A DNA stretch of 38,654 nucleotides from CAYMUG01 sp964393575. Lineage in GTDB: Bacteria > Patescibacteriota > Minisyncoccia > Spechtbacterales > 2-12-FULL-38-22. Where the stretch lies: positions 1-38,654 of the forward strand of contig CAYMUG010000005.1 of NCBI GenBank assembly GCA_964393575.1. Direction: 5' to 3'. Positions within the stretch are counted from its first letter, which is position 1, and every line of letters starts with the position of its first letter. The notes beneath the pieces are model-generated. The model was not told the DNA's origin. It saw only the letters and a list, made by a program, of their open reading frames with translations, and did not search any database. The translations under genes and the position numbers were made by a program. Positions 30,629 to 38,412 of the stretch are shown piece by piece.

Positions 30629-30868
30629 ATGGACATCACACAGGTTGCACTAATGAAGATTTTAAAAGTGTTTTTTATAGTCGCACTTGTAGCCGCAGCA
30701 ATTGTCGTGCTCGCTGCGACAGTAGCATTCGCCGGACATGAGGTAGCGGACCAAGGGTTCCAATGTCCGCATTGCTCGTGGTGGAACGGTTTGTGCAAGT
30801 TAGGCAACTGGATTGATGGCTGTGAACAATGGATACACGACTTCAACGCCGCATTGCGGGCTTTGTAA
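30629..30868 (+). CDS. Small secreted Cys- and Trp-rich protein
   Basis: The frame from the ATG at 30629 encodes 79 residues and is preceded by AAAGGAG (30614-30620) at good spacing; the longer frame from 30515 would include the promoter. Residues 8-35 form one hydrophobic helix ending in AFA, a likely signal peptidase site before GHEVADQG. The mature part of about 44 residues has four Cys (46, 49, 56, 65; CPHC first) and four Trp. Two disulfides or a metal site are possible. I recognise no family. It has its own promoter and terminator, and its base composition looks richer in GC than its neighbours. Confidence 0.7.
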   Translation: MDITQVALMKILKVFFIVALVAAAIVVLAATVAFAGHEVADQGFQCPHCSWWNGLCKLGNWIDGCEQWIHDFNAALRAL

Positions 30869-30926
30869 CGACGGGGGCGATGCTTCACACATAGTCCCGC
30901 GGACTGAGTTCCTTTCCTTTCACCAC

Positions 30927-30954
30927 CACCCGGCTTCTACAGCCGGGTGTTTTA
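30927..30954 (+). terminator. Terminator of the small secreted protein gene
   Basis: CACCCGGCT (30927-30935) and AGCCGGGTG (30941-30949) flank a 5-base loop and are followed by TTTTATTATAT. It is a textbook rho-independent terminator. Confidence 0.9.
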
Positions 30955-31018
30955 TTATATTATACAGAGTTAAACATTTGGTATGTTAAAATAAGCGCAC
31001 CGAATATAAAATATAGTT

Positions 31019-34003
31019 ATGCAGGAATTAACTAAAAAACAAAAAGAAGCGGTGGAATCCGATGCCGCCTCCACACTCGTAATAGCCGGTCCCGGTACCG
31101 GAAAAACGCATATGCTTGCCTCCCGGATCCAATATCTAGTAGAGGAAAAAGGGATTCCCGCAGAAAACATCCTTGCACTCACCTTTACAAAAAGCGGTGC
31201 AAAAGAAATGAAAGGACGCGTAATTTCTTTTCTGGGCACGGACGGTTACGACATTACAGCCAACACGTTCCACGGCTTTGCATCCTCCTTGTTTGAAGAA
31301 TATCCCGATGTATTCGGATATAAATTTAACTTACGCCAAATTACAGACCTTGAAAGTATAGAGATGATAGAAAATATATTTGAAGAGCTGGCTAAAGAGG
31401 GGGCTGTACAAAAAATATACAACCCTGATGACGAGTATTATATAAAAACTATAGGAGACACAATAAAAGAGATTAAAAAAGAAGGTTTTTCTCCTGCTGA
31501 CTTCGAAAAGGCGGTGAATGACTGGCAGGCGAAAATAGACAACACACCCGATGAAGAAAAGCTATCAAGCAGAGGCCCCACGAAAGGTCAGCTAAAAAGA
31601 GAATATAAAGACGAAGAAGAGCGCATAGAAAAAGCAAAAGAGTTATTCCGTGTGTATGAGGCGTACCAAAAACGAATAGAAAAAGAAAGCTTATTTGACT
31701 ATGAAGATATGATACTGCGCGCTATCTCCGGATTGGAGAACGCGGAAAGCGTAAAAAAAGACCTCCAACAAAAATACAAAGCAGTGCTGGTTGACGAATA
31801 CCAGGACACCTCCGGCGGACAAAACCGGCTTTTATTCAATTTGATAGGCAAAGAAACTAAAACGTTTATAGTCGGAGACGACGACCAGGCAATTTATCGT
31901 TTTCAGGGGGCTTCAATAGATAACTTTAAAGAATTTGCAGAAAAATACGAACCTAAAATTATAACTCTTGAAGATAATTTCCGATCTCCTCAATTTTTAA
32001 TTGATGCCTCGCTTAAAATTGCAAACGCTAATCCGGACCGCCTTACAAAACATATAGAAGGTCTATCTGAAAAAACACTTCAATCTCATGTACCACACAA
32101 AGATGCAAAAGATGTTTACATAAAAACGTTTGAAACGGATGAAGAAGAGCACGTGTATATAAAAAACGAAATAGAGAAACTGCAGGCAAATGGAAGTGAT
32201 CCCGGCGATATTGCGGTTATAACAATCACCAACAAGGAACAGGAAGAGTTGGCTGAAGTGCTGCGCAATAACGGAATCCCTGCCTCTGTGTCCGGAGACA
32301 TAAATGCGCTGGATAATCCTTATGTGGGCATGCTTTTTAACTTCGCCTCCGCTGCAACTAACCCGTACAACGACGAGAGTTTACTTTATCTGTTATTACA
32401 TCCCGCCACACCTATAACGCGAGAGGATGTGTGGCATATATTAGAAAAAAGAGGGAGAAAAGAATCTATTTTCAGCACCCTAAGACGGATAATAAAAGAC
32501 GGGGAACTTAGCGACCCTGAAAACGCAAAAAAAACTTATAAAATAATCGGGGGGTTATCAGAAAAACAAACAACACAATCGGGAGCTCACTGGATAAAAG
32601 AAGTAATGGACGACACCGGCCTTCTTTTGTGGGCATCAAACAAAGAGGGGGCACCATACATAATAGCCAATCTGCGCGCACTTACTGATGAGGCAAAAAG
32701 ATTCCAGGCAGGCAACCCTAATATTAAGGCCTCGGATATTATGCGCCACTTTAACAGCCACATTCGCCTCAATATTCCCCTAAAACCAAAGTTATCCGGG
32801 ATCAACACGGATAATACAGTAAAAATAACCACAGCCCATAAAGTCAAAGGACAGGAATTTGAAAACGTATTTATAACTCACGCGGCCCATAAGAATTGGT
32901 CGGGAAAATACCGAAAACCAAGAATGAAACTTCCTCCCGCCATTCCCGAATACAAACAGGACCTCTCGGACGAAAGAAGAGTATTTTATGTATCTATGAC
33001 ACGCGCAAAGAAAAGATTATTTATTACCCGCGCAAAAGTTTATACCCGGGGATTTGACGGTATGCGCAAAGAAGAGTTAGAGACACATCCGGCTGTATTT
33101 CTTGAAGAGCTAAGCGATTATGTGCCGGAAGAAACAGAAAAACCGGAAATGAAAGATGTTATTAAAAAAAGTATGGAGCCGGTAAAACAAACAAAAGAAG
33201 AGGAAAAAGAAATTATAAAGGGTATCGTAACTGATGAAAATTTCGCACTTAACCCTACCGCGCTGAACACATTTCTTAAGTGCCCCCGAGAGTTCCTCTA
33301 CAAAACAGTACTGCGTGTACCCACTATAAAAAACCTATCTCTTACTTATGGAGAGGCAATACACTTAGCTCTCCAGCAATACTTTAAAGCTCCCGAAAAA
33401 AGTCGCAGCCCCGAACTTTTAATGGAAACAGTGCGCAATTTTGTAAGTACACAATCTACTTTGACGGAAGGAGAAAATAAAAAGCTATTAGACCGTGCTG
33501 AGGAAAGCTTGACCAATTATTATGAGAAAAAATTAAAAAATGAGCCCGAACCGCTATATACAGAATATACATTCCCCCGGGACGAAATAAAATACGAAGG
33601 AGTGCGCATTACAGGAAAAGCTGACAAAATTACTAAAATAAACGAAAAGGGTGTTGCAATTGTAGATTATAAAACAAGCAAAGACGCACCCTCGGAACAA
33701 AAAGTAAGAGGTAATGTAAAAAATCAACGGGAGTCAAAAATTGATTTGTATCGCCAGCTTATTTTTTACAAACTTCTTGCTGAAGAATACGACAATTTTA
33801 ATTACAATGCCACAGCTTTTATACTTGATTTTGTAGATGCGAATAAAGCGTTGGAGATAGAGATTAAAGAAAACGACTATAAAGAATTTCAAGAAACTTT
33901 AAAAAAAGTATGGGAAAGCATACAAACACTTGATTTTCTCAACCCCAAAGGAAAATTCCCGCATTGCAGAGAGTGCGAATATTGTAAGTTGACTGATGGC
34001 TAA
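31019..34003 (+). CDS. UvrD/Rep-type helicase with C-terminal AddB-like Fe-S nuclease domain
   Basis: The 994-residue protein is a superfamily 1A helicase. Motif I is GPGTGKT (24-30), motif Ia LALTFTKSGAKEM, motif II LVDEYQDTSGGQ, motif III VGDDDQAIYRFQGA and motif VI FYVSMTRAKKRLFI. From about 745 a PD-(D/E)XK domain follows: LNPTALNTFLKCPREFLY, GKADKITKI and VAIVDYKTSK. The C-terminus HCRECEYC, with the earlier Cys in FLKCPRE, matches the four-Cys iron-sulfur staple of AddB/Cas4-type nucleases. It likely processes DNA double-strand ends. No second AddAB subunit is adjacent. The start lies 41 bases after a TTGGTA-like box; no Shine-Dalgarno site. Confidence 0.93.
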   Translation: MQELTKKQKEAVESDAASTLVIAGPGTGKTHMLASRIQYLVEEKGIPAENILALTFTKSGAKEMKGRVISFLGTDGYDITANTFHGFASSLFEEYPDVFGYKFNLRQITDLESIEMIENIFEELAKEGAVQKIYNPDDEYYIKTIGDTIKEIKKEGFSPADFEKAVNDWQAKIDNTPDEEKLSSRGPTKGQLKREYKDEEERIEKAKELFRVYEAYQKRIEKESLFDYEDMILRAISGLENAESVKKDLQQKYKAVLVDEYQDTSGGQNRLLFNLIGKETKTFIVGDDDQAIYRFQGASIDNFKEFAEKYEPKIITLEDNFRSPQFLIDASLKIANANPDRLTKHIEGLSEKTLQSHVPHKDAKDVYIKTFETDEEEHVYIKNEIEKLQANGSDPGDIAVITITNKEQEELAEVLRNNGIPASVSGDINALDNPYVGMLFNFASAATNPYNDESLLYLLLHPATPITREDVWHILEKRGRKESIFSTLRRIIKDGELSDPENAKKTYKIIGGLSEKQTTQSGAHWIKEVMDDTGLLLWASNKEGAPYIIANLRALTDEAKRFQAGNPNIKASDIMRHFNSHIRLNIPLKPKLSGINTDNTVKITTAHKVKGQEFENVFITHAAHKNWSGKYRKPRMKLPPAIPEYKQDLSDERRVFYVSMTRAKKRLFITRAKVYTRGFDGMRKEELETHPAVFLEELSDYVPEETEKPEMKDVIKKSMEPVKQTKEEEKEIIKGIVTDENFALNPTALNTFLKCPREFLYKTVLRVPTIKNLSLTYGEAIHLALQQYFKAPEKSRSPELLMETVRNFVSTQSTLTEGENKKLLDRAEESLTNYYEKKLKNEPEPLYTEYTFPRDEIKYEGVRITGKADKITKINEKGVAIVDYKTSKDAPSEQKVRGNVKNQRESKIDLYRQLIFYKLLAEEYDNFNYNATAFILDFVDANKALEIEIKENDYKEFQETLKKVWESIQTLDFLNPKGKFPHCRECEYCKLTDG

Positions 34004-34080
34004 TGACAAATGATCTATGATTTATAACAGATGACAAGTAACCCGTAATCGGTAATCGGTAATCAGTCACTATTAACCCT
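34004..34080 (+). repeat. 7-base periodic spacer after the helicase gene
   Basis: Heptamers AATGACA, CCGTAAT, CGGTAAT, CGGTAAT and CAGTCAC run from the stop codon to about 34075. It is the only clear example after a plus-strand gene. Confidence 0.55.
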
Positions 34081-34109
34081 CAAATAGGGCTGTCGGGCAG
34101 CCCTATTTG
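34081..34109 (+). terminator. Hairpin downstream of the helicase gene
   Basis: CAAATAGGGCTG (34081-34092) and CAGCCCTATTTG (34098-34109) form a perfect 12-bp stem. There is no U-run directly after it, so termination is likely but not certain. Confidence 0.6.
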
Positions 34110-34138
34110 GCCCTGATATAACCCTTTTCAATAATAAA

Positions 34139-34157
34139 CCCGCGAAATATTCGCGGG
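34139..34157 (-). terminator. Terminator of the 133-residue orphan gene
   Basis: CCCGCGAA-ATA-TTCGCGGG forms a perfect 8-bp stem, followed on the minus strand by TTTATTATT. Confidence 0.75.
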
Positions 34158-34188
34158 AATGACGTTTAAAGCTCGCGGTTTTTGTTTA

Positions 34189-34590
34189 CTAATCAAAAAG
34201 TACTTTGTCCACGAAAGAAGAAACCTTATCAAAAAATAATTTGGATATTGCGCAGTCGTAGGCCTTAGCAAGCGACGTAGGAACAAAATCAGGTCTATTT
34301 TCTTCTGTAAGCTGCGCTCTTGCAATAATCAACTCGTCAGCCGCTTCTTCGATAGCGTTCGTTTCTTTCGAATTATACCACTCCTCATCATCAAAGCCGG
34401 CATATCTATACATTGCATTATTTATTCCGTCAAAAAAGTTTTTAAGCTCGCTGTCGGGAGGCAGCCGATTCACTCTTTCCTGAAACTCGGTGACCACATC
34501 CATAAGCGCAACATGATCCAACTCACCACATAAGGCAAGTTTTTGCACTGTATCGTCCAGAATCTGCCGTTCTTCAGGGGTTAGCATCAT
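34189..34590 (-). CDS. Orphan soluble protein, 133 residues
   Basis: From the ATG at 34590, preceded by AAAGGGGG at 7 bases, the protein starts MMLTPEERQILDDTVQKLAL. It is acidic and mostly helical, with EWYNSKETNAIEEAADELI in the middle and a Phe-rich end KLFFDKVSSFVDKVLF. There is no signal peptide or membrane helix. I recognise no family. The strong ribosome-binding site and private terminator mark it as an independent unit. It lies between the helicase gene and another orphan on the same strand. Confidence 0.65.
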   Translation of the reverse strand: MMLTPEERQILDDTVQKLALCGELDHVALMDVVTEFQERVNRLPPDSELKNFFDGINNAMYRYAGFDDEEWYNSKETNAIEEAADELIIARAQLTEENRPDFVPTSLAKAYDCAISKLFFDKVSSFVDKVLFD

Positions 34591-34701
34591 TTTAGCGCCC
34601 CCTTTTTCGCTTTTACAGTACATTCAAACTAACATATACCTATCCACGAATCAATGTAAAAGAATGTAAGCAATTAAAAACAAGGGTGTTTTTATTTAAA
34701 A

Positions 34702-34740
34702 ATTACCGCCGGTAAATTAACGGCGGTAATTGTTTTTGCG
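34702..34740 (-). terminator. Terminator of the 124-residue orphan gene
   Basis: ATTACCGCCG (34702-34711) and CGGCGGTAAT (34721-34730) pair. On the minus strand TTTTTAAAT follows. It lies just downstream of the orphan gene ending at 34744. Confidence 0.8.
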
Positions 34741-34743
34741 TTT

Positions 34744-35130
34744 TTAAAGCAAAGAAGGTAAATTCCCGGGAAGACGTTCGACAAAGTTGTAGAAAAGCAT
34801 TATTGGTTCTAAATCCCGACCTTCATCTGCAATAAAGGAGCCCGTTACGTAGTAAACCCTTCTCCGGGATAGGTCTAAAACATTAGAATAAATTCTAATT
34901 TCTCTTTCTCTATTAAAGAATTTGTCTGCCAATCTTTGGAAAAAGTTTTTATCCGTGGGTAAGCTCTTTACGACCTCAACATTTACTCCATCCGAAAGAC
35001 GATTTGCTGTAAATTCAAAACCAAGTTCTTGGAATGTTTTTCCAAAAGCTGACTTAAGCTCATCTAAGGTTATTTCCCTTCCGAAATCCACAAAGTGGCG
35101 CCGTGAACCTGTTGTCATGTTCAAGCTCAA
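34744..35130 (-). CDS. Orphan protein, about 124-128 residues
   Basis: A Shine-Dalgarno site AAGGGAG lies 5 bases before a TTG at 35130, which I take as the start; the ATG at 35118 is the alternative and would begin MTTGSRRHFVDFGREITLDE. The longer frame toward the gap includes a promoter-like stretch and is less likely. The protein mixes strands and helices: FGKTFQELGFEFTANRL, then EIRIYSNVLDLSRRRVYYVTG, and ends VERLPGNLPSLL. No family is recognised. It has its own terminator. Confidence 0.6.
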   Translation of the reverse strand: MSLNMTTGSRRHFVDFGREITLDELKSAFGKTFQELGFEFTANRLSDGVNVEVVKSLPTDKNFFQRLADKFFNREREIRIYSNVLDLSRRRVYYVTGSFIADEGRDLEPIMLFYNFVERLPGNLPSLL

Positions 35131-35236
35131 GAGATCTCCCTTCTTCTTTATGAAAACAACTATACAAAGTATATAATATGCAAGACAAAAATCAACCACA
35201 TAAACCCCCATCCATACAATCACGGGCAACGGGGGT

Positions 35237-35336
35237 NNNNNNNNNNNNNNNNNNNNNNNNNNNNNNNNNNNNNNNNNNNNNNNNNNNNNNNNNNNNNNNN
35301 NNNNNNNNNNNNNNNNNNNNNNNNNNNNNNNNNNNN
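35237..35336. other. Assembly gap of 100 N
   Basis: The left flank has CGGGCAACGGGGGT and the right flank ACCCGC and GATACGGGCAGATACGGGCAG, so a hairpin (GGGT/ACCC type) and a short tandem repeat border the gap. Its real length is unknown. Confidence 0.95.
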
Positions 35337-35478
35337 TTTACCCGCTGCATGAGATACGGGCAGATACGGGCAGTTTGACGTTATTACCCTTTTTGAATAC
35401 ACTAAAAATTAGCTTTTTAAAAACAGAACCTCTTTCGCGCAATAGTAATTAGATAACAACCGCAAAGAAGGAGGAAAA

Positions 35479-36333
35479 ATGATAGACACAAACAGATACG
35501 ACGAGTTAACAGGCGGAAAACACACCACACTTCACGAGTGGAATATACCGGGCCACACAGTGGCCTGGATGTTATACGAAGGCACTGATATTTACGGTAA
35601 ACGTTTCATAGGCAGAGACCTTTATTGTGAATGCGACTTTTTGTTTAGAGAAGAGGAGTATATTGATCTTGAAGGAAATACGAAAAAAAGGCCGGTCAAA
35701 ACACAGGACAGTTTTAACTGCCCGGAAAAGGAAAAAGTGCGAGCCGAGGTAAAAAAAGAGTCAAGAAATTATTACAGAAACGTGTGGGAAAACCTTGAGC
35801 TAAAAGAAACAGTAATGCATATTTTTGATTTAGTAGATACGGACGGGAAATGGCTGGGACAGCGTACTCCCGGTTTAATTTATGTGCAGGAGGTAGCTGA
35901 GTTATTAGAAAGAGAACCGGCTGAGATTTGGCGTGTTTGTGACCGGTTATTTGCCGAAGAACGCCTTGATCTTAACGGAGCGATCTTAAGACCTTATGAA
36001 CCGCGCTTTCGTTTTCCGATTGAAATTCAAAATCTGTTTAAGTTAGTGATTGAAGAGCCGCTTGGTTGGCCTAACGGTGAGGCGGGCGATTTCGCTTTAT
36101 ATGATTTGGAACAGGCGATCCACTTAAACACGCCTTACAGGCACGGAAAAGACCTTTTCTGGGAGCACAACTACCCTCACCTTTCCCGGGTGTATCTGTT
36201 TGAATTCGGATTGCGATGGATGCACCTCGCGTTTAAGGAAGCCGGATGCGATGCTGAGACACAAAAGCATTTAAACATTTTGATGAAAGAGCTTCATAGA
36301 ATGTGGAGAGAAATCCATAGTTCTGAAGAATAA
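35479..36333 (+). CDS. Orphan cytoplasmic protein, 284 residues
   Basis: A strong AAGGAGG site lies 5 bases before the ATG. The N-terminal half is beta-rich with Cys residues in GRDLYCECDFLF and FNCPEKEK. The middle (about 127-170) reads TPGLIYVQEVAELLEREPAE and VCDRLFAEERLDLNGAILRP, which resembles a winged-helix fold. The C-terminal part (about 230-284) is helical with Trp and His residues and ends LHRMWREIHSSEE. No membrane helix is present and no family is recognised. Its terminator is at 36398. Of the orphan genes here it is the longest. Confidence 0.75.
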   Translation: MIDTNRYDELTGGKHTTLHEWNIPGHTVAWMLYEGTDIYGKRFIGRDLYCECDFLFREEEYIDLEGNTKKRPVKTQDSFNCPEKEKVRAEVKKESRNYYRNVWENLELKETVMHIFDLVDTDGKWLGQRTPGLIYVQEVAELLEREPAEIWRVCDRLFAEERLDLNGAILRPYEPRFRFPIEIQNLFKLVIEEPLGWPNGEAGDFALYDLEQAIHLNTPYRHGKDLFWEHNYPHLSRVYLFEFGLRWMHLAFKEAGCDAETQKHLNILMKELHRMWREIHSSEE

Positions 36334-36397
36334 ATACTTATCTCAGTCGGCTCACCTACGACATATGAACTAGCTCATTCACGTCTCTTCTCAGCAC

Positions 36398-36427
36398 AAA
36401 ATCCTGTTAAATTAACAGGATTTTTTA
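36398..36427 (+). terminator. Terminator of the 284-residue orphan gene
   Basis: AAAATCCTGTTAA (36398-36410) and TTAACAGGATTTT (36412-36424) form a long stem, followed by TTTATT. It lies 65 bases after the stop codon. Confidence 0.85.
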
Positions 36428-36458
36428 TTGGAAACAAATTGCTATAATTAACTACGTA

Positions 36459-36488
36459 ATTAATGCTGTAATTAATTACAGCATTAAT
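36459..36488. repeat. 30-bp perfect palindrome
   Basis: ATTAATGCTGTAATT and its exact complement meet at 36473/36474. It lies between two converging genes and beside a terminator, as does the 42-bp palindrome near mnmA. Confidence 0.8.
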
Positions 36489-36503
36489 GCAGTAATTTTT
36501 AAT

Positions 36504-36571
36504 AAAAAACGCCCCCGTAAACGGGAGCGGCGCGATGGGGGCGGCTCTCCGTGGAGCTGCCCCCATCGCGC
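36504..36571 (-). terminator. Double-hairpin terminator of the 129-residue orphan gene
   Basis: On the minus strand an 18-base stem with one G-U pair (36554-36571 with 36530-36547, GCGCGATGGGGGC arm) is followed by CGCTCCCGT/ACGGGGGCG and TTTTTTATT. The first hairpin abuts the second. Confidence 0.8.
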
Positions 36572-36576
36572 GGTAA

Positions 36577-36966
36577 CTATTTGCGCTTATTAAGGACATT
36601 GGGATGATGATAAAGGATATAACGGACGATCTTGTTAATTTGATTGCCATGCTTCTTCGGCTTAGCAAATTCACCAAGAAACCTAACAGCAAAGTAGAGA
36701 GCAAGGCCGTCTTCTCCCTCCATCAGAGTGCCATTTTCCTTACGCGAGAAAAGTTCTTTGATAATAACGTCAACAGCTTGGGGCTTGTGTATAAGCTCTA
36801 ACTCCACACTTCTTTTTACATTCCGCTTATAATGATTAGGTAGAGCATTGCCATAGGCATCCGTTACTTGAGGTTTATCAGTAAAAAGCCCTTCAACGAG
36901 CTCTTGTGTGGATTGATCTAAAGCCCGCTTGGCAACAGTGTCTTCAATGTCCTCAACCGTAGACAC
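36577..36966 (-). CDS. Orphan protein, 129 residues
   Basis: The start is a GTG at 36966, with AAGGAGG 10 bases upstream. The protein begins MSTVEDIEDTVAKRALDQST, is helical and turns basic toward its C-terminus (KPKKHGNQINKIVRYILYHH, ending NKRK). There is no membrane segment and no recognised family. A strong promoter TTGACA-17-TATCAT lies upstream, and a double-hairpin terminator follows directly. The complete private control region argues that it is a real gene. Confidence 0.65.
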   Translation of the reverse strand: MSTVEDIEDTVAKRALDQSTQELVEGLFTDKPQVTDAYGNALPNHYKRNVKRSVELELIHKPQAVDVIIKELFSRKENGTLMEGEDGLALYFAVRFLGEFAKPKKHGNQINKIVRYILYHHPNVLNKRK

Positions 36967-37019
36967 ACCCCTTCTACCTCCTTCTGTGTGACGTGTTGAC
37001 TAATGAGCTGGCGATTAAA

Positions 37020-37048
37020 ATGATATAATATATAATATAATTTGTCAA
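37020..37048 (-). promoter_or_regulatory. Promoter of the 129-residue orphan gene
   Basis: On the minus strand a perfect TTGACA (37043-37048), 17 AT-rich bases and TATCAT (37020-37025). It is followed by a leader of about 45 bases carrying AAGGAGG. Confidence 0.8.
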
Positions 37049-37135
37049 ATTATAAATCCCTACATTCAACTCCTGAGCGCAACAACACAATCACAATACT
37101 CTCTACGACGCTTACACAAACCTAATGTGTGCACA

Positions 37136-37170
37136 CAAAAAACCCCACGAAGTAATCGTGGGGTTTTTTG
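37136..37170 (-). terminator. Terminator of nth
   Basis: CAAAAAACCCCACGA (37136-37150) and TCGTGGGGTTTTTTG (37156-37170) form a perfect 15-bp stem. The A/T flanks make it work in both directions. It begins 3 bases after the nth stop. Confidence 0.9.
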
Positions 37171-37172
37171 TT

Positions 37173-37808
37173 TTAGTATAGACCGAGTAAAGGATCTTCC
37201 ATTTCCGGTTCTCCCCTGGCTTTCATTACAGTCCTGCCATATGCCTGGAAATAATAAGCTACATCACCCCAATTTTCCTTGTGGTAAAGTTGCATTAAAT
37301 CTTCTTCTATTTCATCCGGTTTCTTCTTGTCGGTAAGCCCGAGTTTCCTTGCCACTCTTTTTACATGCGTGTCCACCGGTATACCCTCAGCTTTGCCGTA
37401 AATTTGGTACTGCACTATGTTCGCGGTTTTTCTGGCAACCCCGGGAAGTTTTACAAGTTCATTAATGTCATTGGGTATCTCGCCCCCGTAATCGTCGCGT
37501 ATTTTTCGCGCACTCTCAACAATAAACCGGGCTTTATTTTTATAAAAATTTATTTCTTTTATCTCACTGCGAAAAGTATTTATATTAGCGTCCGCGAAGT
37601 CATCTACACTTTTATATTTCTTAAATAAACTTTCGGTAACGCTATTAACGTGCTCATCAGTAGCTTGTGCGCTTAGAATAACCGCGACTAAAAGCTGTAT
37701 TGGAGTTTTAAAATTAAGCTTAATTCCGGCATCAGGATAAGCGTTACTAAGATGTTGGTAAATTTTAATTGCTCTTTTTTTCTTTTTTTCTAAGGTTTCT
37801 TTAGGCAT
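37173..37808 (-). CDS. nth: Endonuclease III without the iron-sulfur cluster ligands
   Basis: This base-excision DNA glycosylase/AP lyase removes oxidised pyrimidines. From the ATG at 37808 it has 211 residues. The helix-hairpin-helix LPGVARKTAN carries catalytic Lys127, and VDTHVKR carries Asp146. LLVAVILSAQATDEHVN is the usual substrate-side motif. E. coli Nth ends with four Cys (C-x6-C-x2-C-x5-C) holding a [4Fe-4S] cluster; here the C-terminus reads YGRTVMKARGEPEMEDPLLG and has no Cys. The ATG overlaps the upstream membrane-protein stop as ATGCCTAA, so translation is probably coupled. A longer start at 37841 is less likely. Confidence 0.94.
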   Translation of the reverse strand: MPKETLEKKKKRAIKIYQHLSNAYPDAGIKLNFKTPIQLLVAVILSAQATDEHVNSVTESLFKKYKSVDDFADANINTFRSEIKEINFYKNKARFIVESARKIRDDYGGEIPNDINELVKLPGVARKTANIVQYQIYGKAEGIPVDTHVKRVARKLGLTDKKKPDEIEEDLMQLYHKENWGDVAYYFQAYGRTVMKARGEPEMEDPLLGLY

Positions 37809-38289
37809 CAAATAAATATTTTTCTGCGGCATGGTGAACAAAATTGAGCGATGCCGGAATTACCCCCAAAAGCAGGATTGCTATATCCCAGGGAGAAACT
37901 GCGAGATTCAAATACCCGCTTGTGTAATATGTACCGAAACGCAGGATAAAGAAAGGAAATGCAAAATAAATAATATTATACACCCACCCGAACATAGGAG
38001 CGTGAAGTTTTCTTAAAAACTTATACCACTCAAACACCATAGAGGTAATAATAGAAACAGCTACGACAACAGCCATTCCACCGAAAATGATTTTGTTCGA
38101 TAACGCCTCCGTTCCGGCGCTTATATCGGCTACCAAATACCAGGATACAAAAACAAGCGCGGGGGCATAAATAATTCTATAAATATACTTAACTAACCTA
38201 TTTTGCTGCCTTGAGGCCAATACAAACCCCGCCACGGCCTGAAGGGCTATCAAAAAAGAAAATATTTGTAATTGTTGGTCTATACCCAT
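37801..38289 (-). CDS. Multi-pass membrane protein, function unknown
   Basis: The 162 residues contain about five hydrophobic segments (roughly 8-25, 38-55, 66-87, 100-118 and 131-150) linked by short basic loops such as ASRQQNRLVKYIYR. No catalytic motif or known family is evident. The stop overlaps the nth start by 8 bases, making a two-gene operon. No Shine-Dalgarno site is seen; the ATG follows ATATTAAAT. Confidence 0.75.
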   Translation of the reverse strand: MGIDQQLQIFSFLIALQAVAGFVLASRQQNRLVKYIYRIIYAPALVFVSWYLVADISAGTEALSNKIIFGGMAVVVAVSIITSMVFEWYKFLRKLHAPMFGWVYNIIYFAFPFFILRFGTYYTSGYLNLAVSPWDIAILLLGVIPASLNFVHHAAEKYLFDA

Positions 38290-38365
38290 ATTTAATATCT
38301 ATGTTTTGTATAAGCCCATTGTACCATATACTACTAAAAATTACACAAAACACACCCAATATTAA

Positions 38366-38404
38366 AGGCCTCTACAGTATGAAAACTGAAGAGGCCTTGT
38401 TTTT
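38366..38404. terminator. Hairpin AAGGCCTCT/AGAGGCCTT
   Basis: The perfect arms near 38367-38376 and 38391-38399 have a T-run on the plus side and an A-run on the minus side before the stem. For the minus-strand gene at 38413 it is only a moderate terminator. Confidence 0.6.
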
Positions 38405-38412
38405 TTGTATGC

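Noticed and set aside
30598..30888. Minus-strand frame of 96 residues opposite the small secreted protein
   Set aside because: The plus-strand frame has the promoter, Shine-Dalgarno site, signal helix and terminator; the minus frame has none.
35131..35229. N-terminal membrane helix for the orphan at 34744 using a TTG at 35229
   Set aside because: That stretch contains a TTGATT-16-TATACT promoter-like sequence, and a Shine-Dalgarno site lies just before 35130, so the helix is probably not translated.
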